A DNA stretch of 6,243 nt from an uncultured bacterium. Its GTDB lineage: Bacteria > Patescibacteriota > Minisyncoccia > Spechtbacterales > HO2-43-30. The translations under genes were made by a program, and so were the position numbers. The notes below the pieces were generated by a model. The model worked only from the letters and a program-made list of their open reading frames with translations, had not been told where the DNA came from and ran no database searches. The stretch spans positions 1-6,243 of the forward strand of contig CAJXHR010000041.1 in NCBI GenBank assembly GCA_913054525.1. The letters are read 5' to 3'. Shown here in pieces: positions 1 to 5,075 of this stretch (its first letter is position 1; each line of letters begins with the position of its first letter).

Positions 1-123
1 CGAAGACCCTCCCGATACCAGCAAAACTATAGCGACAATGCCTGCTATGGCAACTAGCGCCACGACAACTAATATCCACTTTTTACGATCGCGACCTTCG
101 GAAATTCTTTCGTTATTCTGCAT
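1..123 (-). CDS. Single-pass membrane protein, N-terminal part only (cut by left edge)
   Basis: The visible 41 residues begin MQNNERISEGRDRKKW, a hydrophilic, basic segment. A hydrophobic stretch of about 20 residues follows (about residues 16-36, ILVVVALVAIAGIVAIVLLV), then a small polar run SGGSS that leaves the window. This is the layout of an uncleaved signal anchor or single transmembrane helix with the N-terminus in the cytoplasm (the Arg/Lys cluster precedes the helix) and the rest of the protein outside the membrane. No cleavage motif or lipobox is visible. The ATG at 121-123 lies 2 nt after the TAG stop of the tubulin-like gene and has a G-rich Shine-Dalgarno-like site inside the end of that gene, so the two are probably co-transcribed and translationally coupled. 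The function is unknown because the main domain is outside the window. A role as membrane partner of the tubulin-like GTPase is inference from position only. Confidence 0.75.
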   Translation of the reverse strand, partial: MQNNERISEGRDRKKWILVVVALVAIAGIVAIVLLVSGGSS

Positions 124-125
124 GG

Positions 126-1418
126 CTATCCCCCCTCTTCAAGATCGAGGTTGGGCAAATCGCTTGCAGAGCTGCTGATCTGGCTTCGGAGATTATCTCT
201 CTCTTCGTTACTTTTTTGCAGTTCTTCTTGGCTTTTCTTCCCTTCTTCATAGAACCAATTAATCAAATCCGTAGCGGCTCCCTTGCCAATACCGGAAATT
301 ATGACCGTGACACTTACGGTATTTGAAGTTCTTCCCGGATAAGTCCCCATCCACCTGCTCGCTCCCGGGACCTTAGTCGACAAAAATGTCTCCATAGCTC
401 CAACAATTTCTTCGGTAGCTTCATTGATTGGACCGCTGAAAAGCCCCAGTACATGTTCCGCGTCATAGAACTTCCCTTGGTCGCCGCTAGATTCACAATC
501 TGCGGAAAGATTATCCAGCGCTTCGCGCACAACGCCCAAAGCCAACTCTGTCTGCTCCTTTGCGAGCGAGAAATGCTGGCCGCCGCCTTCCCTGGTCTTT
601 TTCCGTCCGCTGAAGATACCCCTTTTGGGAAGTTCGGCTTGGCTCATTCCTATGACCGCGATACTGGCGCCGCTGCCTGTGCTGATGAGGGCACCATTCA
701 CATCGCTCGCATCGAGAACATTGGATATGAACTTGCGGTTTTCTTCTTCGCCGGCACAGAGAAGATCCATGAACGCGTTAACAACCCGCTCATTAATCCC
801 CTCAAAATTTTTATTCATGTTTTCGCTTCTTCTGACGAACTTTTTGTTATCGACAAGAATTACCGCATCCGCTTTCGAATTATCTATCACCCTTTTAAGA
901 CAAGATGCGGTATTGATCACCCTGCGAGGATTATCGTAGTCTCCGGCAAATGGCAGTACAAGCATGGCGTATACGGGCTTGTCCGGCCATTCATCCTTGA
1001 GCAAATCGACAATCACCCCGACAGACCCGGATCCGGTGCCGCCGGCTGTCGTTGCGATAACAAGAATCGCATCAGCCGTGTACACATGCCCAAAACTGTT
1101 CACAGCCGTTCTAATCTTATCCTTTCCTTTGAGAGCCTGCTCTGCTCCTACAGCGTTATCCATCCCCGCGCCTCGTCCCCGCAAATTATCCTCGGATCCA
1201 AGGAGTATGCAATGGTCTTCATCGTCACGGATATTTTGAAGCCCATACAGATCCACACCCCCAAGATTCATAGAAAATACTGGATCAGTAAGGGGGTCTT
1301 TTCTGCCCCCGCTAAGAATGCGGATGCGCCTTTCTTTCCATATCCATTTTGCAAGACGAACAAATTCATCGGCGATATTAGAACCGCCCTGTCCTGCGCC
1401 TATAACAACAAGTTTCAT
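126..1418 (-). CDS. Divergent tubulin/FtsZ-superfamily GTPase (tubulin-like, FtsZ-like)
   Basis: This is a predicted GTP-binding, polymer-forming cytoskeletal protein of 430 residues. The superfamily landmarks appear in the right order. The N-terminal strand and T1 loop read KLVVIGAGQGGSN (G7-N14). A T3-like loop GAGMDNAVGAEQA spans about 83-95 and matches the FtsZ GAG..P.VG pattern. The tubulin signature T4 loop is AGGTGSGS at 125-132. A T5-like segment ADAVILVDNKKF covers 183-194, a helix INERVVNAF covers 208-216, and a T7-like acidic loop NVLDASDV covers 233-240. A C-terminal-domain strand VSVTVIISGIG lies at 368-378. A charged helical tail of about 40 residues ends LPNLDLEEGG. It is too divergent to be the housekeeping FtsZ, and the best family guess is the tubulin-like or FtsZ-like group related to CetZ. 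No signal peptide or membrane helix is seen, so it should be cytosolic. The ATG start is supported by a strong RBS, and the gene has its own promoter. The next gene follows after 2 nt. The fold is very likely; the exact role (membrane remodelling, shape or division) is inferred. Confidence 0.88.
   Translation of the reverse strand: MKLVVIGAGQGGSNIADEFVRLAKWIWKERRIRILSGGRKDPLTDPVFSMNLGGVDLYGLQNIRDDEDHCILLGSEDNLRGRGAGMDNAVGAEQALKGKDKIRTAVNSFGHVYTADAILVIATTAGGTGSGSVGVIVDLLKDEWPDKPVYAMLVLPFAGDYDNPRRVINTASCLKRVIDNSKADAVILVDNKKFVRRSENMNKNFEGINERVVNAFMDLLCAGEEENRKFISNVLDASDVNGALISTGSGASIAVIGMSQAELPKRGIFSGRKKTREGGGQHFSLAKEQTELALGVVREALDNLSADCESSGDQGKFYDAEHVLGLFSGPINEATEEIVGAMETFLSTKVPGASRWMGTYPGRTSNTVSVTVIISGIGKGAATDLINWFYEEGKKSQEELQKSNEERDNLRSQISSSASDLPNLDLEEGG
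130..137 (-). promoter_or_regulatory. Ribosome binding site of the left-edge membrane protein
   Basis: On the minus strand this reads GAGGGGGG, 6 nt before the ATG at 121-123. It lies inside the last codons of the tubulin-like gene (which encode the EEGG end), so ribosomes finishing that gene are well placed to start the next. It supports the ATG chosen for the membrane protein. Confidence 0.6.
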
Positions 1419-1425
1419 TTCTAGA

Positions 1426-1432
1426 CCTCCTT
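1426..1432 (-). promoter_or_regulatory. Strong ribosome binding site of the tubulin-like gene
   Basis: The minus strand reads AAGGAGG, a full anti-Shine-Dalgarno match, with a 7-nt spacer to the ATG at 1416-1418. It fixes the start of the tubulin-like GTPase and suggests efficient translation. It is much stronger than the site before the transglutaminase-VWA gene. Confidence 0.85.
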
Positions 1433-1499
1433 CCTGTCAATTGCGGGATTTTTATTTAGCAAATTTAAAAGAACATCGCCGAGACCATATCGACCTTAT

Positions 1500-1528
1500 A
1501 TTATTAGCAAGTAACCATTATTTGTCAA
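1500..1528 (-). promoter_or_regulatory. Sigma70-type promoter of the tubulin-like gene
   Basis: On the minus strand there is a perfect -35 box TTGACA (1523-1528), a 17-nt spacer, and a -10 box AATAAT (1500-1505, 5 of 6 to consensus). Transcription would start near 1492-1494, giving a leader of roughly 75 nt before the ATG at 1418. The leader carries the AAGGAGG site near its end; I see no riboswitch or clear hairpin in it. This makes the tubulin-like gene and its downstream membrane-protein gene a unit that can be transcribed separately from the ATPase and VWA genes. Confidence 0.7.
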
Positions 1529-1566
1529 CCCCTAAAAACTCTCTTCTGTCTCCTCGGGCCAATACC

Positions 1567-1883
1567 CTATCTCTCCAATTTAAAGTATTTTATCCCCCAC
1601 CACAACAGCGCAAAATATAGGACTACTAAATACCAAGGGAATACCTCAACTTGTATCGCGGCAAAGGGCACCTGCGAGCTCCAGTCAATTATTTTGTACA
1701 CATAGCCGAGAAACAGCCATAGAGGCCAAAACGCTATCTGCCCAAGGGGCTCGAAAATAATCCCCAAAATCCCCGCCAAAAACCCCCATACACAAAAACC
1801 TGTGATATTAAAATTACAAAATTCAAAGCGATTCCGGCAAGAAACGACAGGCAGAGATAAAGAAAAATACGGGAAGCTCTCAT
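1567..1883 (-). pseudogene. comEC: Remnant of a ComEC/Rec2 competence membrane protein with a large internal deletion and a frame break
   Basis: Full ComEC is the polytopic channel that passes single-stranded DNA across the inner membrane during transformation and normally has several hundred residues. Here only the two ends are recognisable, in two frames. From the ATG at 1881-1883 one frame encodes about 33 residues starting MRASRIFLYLCLSFLAGIAL, like the N-terminal helix of ComEC proteins. Near 1779-1787 the match moves to the -1 frame, which encodes about 70 residues up to a TAG at 1567: LAGILGIIFEPLGQIAFW, then WPLWLFLGY, KIIDWSSQVPFAAIQV and a final hydrophobic segment PWYLVVLYFALLWW. 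This resembles the last helices of the ComEC competence domain. The central part is missing, so DNA-uptake function cannot be retained by this copy. The 70-residue C-terminal piece has no good start of its own (TTG, no Shine-Dalgarno) and is best read as part of the remnant. The family call comes from remembered sequence style, not a search. The alternative is a small membrane protein of about 105 residues made by frameshifting. Confidence 0.62.
1777..1800 (-). repeat. Pair of 8-nt direct repeats at the frame break of the ComEC remnant
   Basis: The octamer GGTTTTTG (minus strand) occurs at 1793-1800 and again at 1777-1784, 16 nt apart, on either side of the point where the N-terminal and C-terminal ComEC-like pieces meet. 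Short repeats of this kind are typical places for slippage or microhomology deletion, but a repeat this short in a T- and G-rich stretch could also be chance. Confidence 0.35.
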
Positions 1884-1891
1884 ATCAGTAT

Positions 1892-1920
1892 AGAATAGGT
1901 AAATACCGCTCGTTTTACAA
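1892..1920 (-). promoter_or_regulatory. Possible weak promoter before the ComEC remnant
   Basis: On the minus strand TTGTAA (1915-1920) is followed after 17 nt by TATTCT (1892-1897). An overlapping TATACT (1887-1892) is closer to the -10 consensus but badly spaced. No Shine-Dalgarno site precedes the ATG at 1881-1883, and a start from TATTCT would give an almost leaderless message. The 71 nt between the VWA stop and this ATG hold nothing else I can support. Confidence 0.3.
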
Positions 1921-1954
1921 CAAACGGATTCTGCTTCCCACTAAACACTAACCG

Positions 1955-4900
1955 TTATCTCGTAACATTTTTAAGATACTCTTCGATATCTTCGCTAACT
2001 TTTTCCATACTTCTCTCAATAAGCTGGTCAAGCTCCGGAGCAACATTTGTATGTTCATCGCCAAAGATATCAGCGAGCTTCTGCCTTTCCGCCTCGCTGC
2101 CAAGGAAAATTGCAGACTGCATATGCTTGCCGAATCCCTGCTCTTCGTCATTGGTCTTTAGAAATTCCCTTACATTCTCTGAATTTCCACATGTGTCTTC
2201 TCCATCACCCACAAAGTAGAATGCAGACGCATAGTCCGGGTACTTGACAGATTCTTCATTAAGGTTTTTCGCAGATTCTAAAACGGCATCGAGCATGTTT
2301 GTTCCCCCTTGCGCGTTAAGTTCCTTCATTAGACGTACTTTAATCGTGGAACGCGTACCATCCTGAAATTCGTAGCGCTCAGAGGAACCATAATCCTGAT
2401 CAAAATTTTTTATTTCCTTTATCGAATCAGAAAAAGTATCTATGGAAAAACGAATATAGCCAAACTCCTCGGAAATTCTGCTAAACAACTCTGAGTAGAA
2501 TATTAAAAGTTTTCGGGAATTTTCTAGTTTCTCCCCTTGCATTGACCCGCTCACATCAAGCAAAATAGACGCCATGAAACGAGGTTCCACAGATGGTAAA
2601 AATTTGCGCGGATTTTTAACTGTCCCAAAAAGAAGGTTTCTCGGTTTCATTACAGCGCGGCGATTAAAAGCGCCTTGCCTCGTAAGCGAATCTTCATCAA
2701 ACTCAATTTCTTCCTTTTTGGGCAACCGTTCGACAAAATACTTAAACCATTCCTCTACTAGTGGCATCACATCCTCCCTAATTTTTTCATAATTATTGTA
2801 AAGCTCGTTTTCCTGTTCTATTTGCTGTTTGATGCGATCAAGTTCTTCCAGTAGTCCTTCTTCCAATTGTTTCTCAAGTTCTTCTTTTTTTTCTGCGTCC
2901 ATAAACCCATCTTCTTCCATGTCATCAAGCACTTCCTTTATTTCATCTCTCATCTCTCCCTCCTTGGCTTCCATCTTCTGCTTCAGCTCTTGCTTCATAT
3001 CATCGAATAATTCGCTATCTTTGATTTCTTTTTGGAGATTAGCGAGGTCCTGAAACTTTTCTGCTTCTTCCACTTTCTTATCAAAATCCCGTTTTTTTTG
3101 CGACACTGTATCGACCTGCTCTTTAGCCTCTTCCGTGCGAGATACTGCCTCATCAATATCCGAATCCGTAGCCTCCCCGGAATTCTGCATTTGCTCCAGG
3201 GGATCTGCCGTCCCTTTGCCCTCACCCTGCCCCCCATCCCCCGATTGTTCGCCACTTTCTTCCGGAGCCCCCTCCACTCCTCCGTCATCAGCGTTTTCCG
3301 TCTCCGGGGATGGCTCTTCGGACTCTTTCTTATCTTCTGGTTTGGCAGGCGGTGTGGCATCAAATCTTCTCCAAGCTTCTCCATCCCAAATTTCCGACCA
3401 TGCATGTCCGGTATTTTGATCGATTACCGACTTCCCCTCACGTACACTTTCTACCTTATCTCCCAACACCAGCCTTGCCGAAACACCGGCCTGCCGCATG
3501 ATGGCAACAAATTTCGTGTTTGCAGAATAGCACTCCAAATATTCTGAAGTATCTAAATTTTGTAAATAATTATCAGGGGTAGATTCATCTCGAAGCTTAT
3601 ACTGTAATGCCTGCGCTTTCTGTAAATCTCCTCCTCCGGGATAAAAATGGTTGGCAAGAATATGCTGACGAGCCTGTTCTGCTTTTTGTAGGGGGTCTCC
3701 CACGAGGCGAGACATCATTTTTTCCGTTTTTCCCGATAACGCACCTTTATAGAGCGGTGCCGTGTCCTCTTTTACCGGCTGCGCGATAAAAGGTTCGGGC
3801 TCCTCTAAAAAATCGATAGAAAACGAAGAGGGGCCTCCAGTTTTCATATAGAAACAGCCGTTCTGGTCTCTAAAGATTTCGGGCTTTTCTCCACTATACT
3901 GCAGGGAAGAAGTGTCCAAGGCATAGTTGTTAGGAATACCTATAGCTTTCAGACCTCTATCCAGTCTGCCCGAGAAAGTATGACGACCCTCTCCCTCTAT
4001 GGATGTATCATATGATGAAAGTTCTTTTTTCTTGCTCCATGTTTTGGTTTCTACGTCATAATAACTTTTCCGGCCCCCCGCATAATAACCAGAAAGCGGC
4101 GGATCTATCTCGAAATATGGATGCTGTTTAAGTTGTTCAGGGCGTTCTCCTTCAAGGGGAACGTGGGTATGATATTCGTCCTTATCATCTGGCGGTATAG
4201 CGGAATCTTCGGGGCTTCCCGGCAGGCCAATTTCTTCCATATACGGCTCAAGCTTCTCTTCGAGCTCCTGCATACTTCTACTTGCCTCGCCCCTACCTTC
4301 GGGCGCATAAAGCTCTGGCATACCCTCCATTATGGTTTCTTCAAAATCCTGGTAACCCGAATCCATTCCACGATGCACATATTCGCGATACGAGCTCTCA
4401 AGACTCTCAAAAAGCTCACGCTCCCTACCCGAAAGTTCTGCGATGACACGATCTCGTTCCTCCATGCCCGCGTATCCCAGCTCTTCATAGATCCAGTTCA
4501 TCTTTAGCGCATTGAGTACTTTATTGGTAGGGGAGAGATCAGAAAGTCCTTCCTGCATCCTCCCTGCCTCTGCCCTTAGAGCTGTTGCAAGCTGCTCGCG
4601 CCCGGTAGAACCATAAGCATCCATCAGTTGCTTCTGGATTCTTGCGTGGGCTAGATTATCATAAGTTGCTTCAAGTGCTTCAAGGGGGATGTCGCGTCCC
4701 TTCATATCGTGCAGAAATTTAGCAAACCGCTCATAGTCGTAATGCTCAACTAACGTAGAAAGATCCCGTACGCGCGAAGTAATGCCCTCTACTCCCTCGC
4801 TCTCAATATCGGCTTCATTATAAAAAAGCGCATCGGGCTTAAGGCTTTGCGCAACTTCCTCTGGATCAAAATCTCCATCCAAAATTCCTTGCAATTTTTT

Positions 4901-5068
4901 ATTTCGCACCTCCGGGGATTCCGGATAATGAAAGGCCCACGTTTCTCCTGGAAGGACCTTCATTCTTCCCCCTGCGGCTTGCTCAGCTAAAAAAAGGATC
5001 TCACGAGAGTGTGATTCCCTTTGTTTGGCCTCGAATGTGGGTTCAATTGCTTCTCCAAATTGTGCCAT
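1955..5068 (-). CDS. Transglutaminase-like and VWA-domain fusion protein, partner of the MoxR-like ATPase
   Basis: This is a soluble protein of 1037 residues with no signal peptide or membrane segment. Residues 1 to about 450 form a hydrophilic region, largely helical in the first 270 residues, that I do not recognise. About 460-580 is a transglutaminase-like (papain-fold) domain: Cys513 in LECYSANTKF, then MRQAGVSARLVLGD, His555 in GHAWSEIW, and Asp570 in RRFDATPP. The spacing and sequence fit the usual catalytic triad. About 575-625 is a Pro/Glu/Gly-rich acidic linker. About 638-783 is a long charged coiled-coil stretch. About 831-1010 is a VWA domain with a complete MIDAS: DVSGS (D838, S840, S842), T923 in GGTNMLDA, and D955 in VGDGED. 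The acidic linker followed by a C-terminal VWA recalls CobT/CoxE-type partners of MoxR/CobS ATPases. It starts 7 nt after the ATPase stop, so the two should be co-expressed. The domain calls are firm. The substrate, and whether the transglutaminase acts as protease, cross-linker or inactive scaffold, are unknown. Confidence 0.85.
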   Translation of the reverse strand: MAQFGEAIEPTFEAKQRESHSREILFLAEQAAGGRMKVLPGETWAFHYPESPEVRNKKLQGILDGDFDPEEVAQSLKPDALFYNEADIESEGVEGITSRVRDLSTLVEHYDYERFAKFLHDMKGRDIPLEALEATYDNLAHARIQKQLMDAYGSTGREQLATALRAEAGRMQEGLSDLSPTNKVLNALKMNWIYEELGYAGMEERDRVIAELSGRERELFESLESSYREYVHRGMDSGYQDFEETIMEGMPELYAPEGRGEASRSMQELEEKLEPYMEEIGLPGSPEDSAIPPDDKDEYHTHVPLEGERPEQLKQHPYFEIDPPLSGYYAGGRKSYYDVETKTWSKKKELSSYDTSIEGEGRHTFSGRLDRGLKAIGIPNNYALDTSSLQYSGEKPEIFRDQNGCFYMKTGGPSSFSIDFLEEPEPFIAQPVKEDTAPLYKGALSGKTEKMMSRLVGDPLQKAEQARQHILANHFYPGGGDLQKAQALQYKLRDESTPDNYLQNLDTSEYLECYSANTKFVAIMRQAGVSARLVLGDKVESVREGKSVIDQNTGHAWSEIWDGEAWRRFDATPPAKPEDKKESEEPSPETENADDGGVEGAPEESGEQSGDGGQGEGKGTADPLEQMQNSGEATDSDIDEAVSRTEEAKEQVDTVSQKKRDFDKKVEEAEKFQDLANLQKEIKDSELFDDMKQELKQKMEAKEGEMRDEIKEVLDDMEEDGFMDAEKKEELEKQLEEGLLEELDRIKQQIEQENELYNNYEKIREDVMPLVEEWFKYFVERLPKKEEIEFDEDSLTRQGAFNRRAVMKPRNLLFGTVKNPRKFLPSVEPRFMASILLDVSGSMQGEKLENSRKLLIFYSELFSRISEEFGYIRFSIDTFSDSIKEIKNFDQDYGSSERYEFQDGTRSTIKVRLMKELNAQGGTNMLDAVLESAKNLNEESVKYPDYASAFYFVGDGEDTCGNSENVREFLKTNDEEQGFGKHMQSAIFLGSEAERQKLADIFGDEHTNVAPELDQLIERSMEKVSEDIEEYLKNVTR

Positions 5069-5075
5069 ATCAATA

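Noticed and set aside
126..1418. Housekeeping cell division protein FtsZ
   Set aside because: T3 and T4 loops are alike, but the rest is highly divergent, the T7 loop is shifted, the typical FtsZ C-terminal peptide is absent and the neighbours are not ftsA/ftsQ or mur genes.
453..1424. Long open frame of about 320 codons on the plus strand
   Set aside because: It lies wholly opposite the tubulin-like gene, whose superfamily motifs, RBS and promoter are clear. Its translation shows no recognisable domain.
1435..1440. Second TTGACA -35-like box on the minus strand
   Set aside because: It lies only about 17 nt before the ATG of the tubulin-like gene, so any start would fall inside the gene, and the RBS fits the upstream promoter.
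1567..1779. Stand-alone 70-residue membrane protein
   Set aside because: Its only start would be TTG with no Shine-Dalgarno site, the frame stays open upstream of it, and the sequence resembles the C-terminal end of ComEC with an N-terminal ComEC-like piece just upstream in another frame.
1922..1957. Inverted repeat AACGG/CCGTT after the VWA stop as a terminator
   Set aside because: The stem is 5 bp with a loop of more than 20 nt and no following T run; too weak to call.
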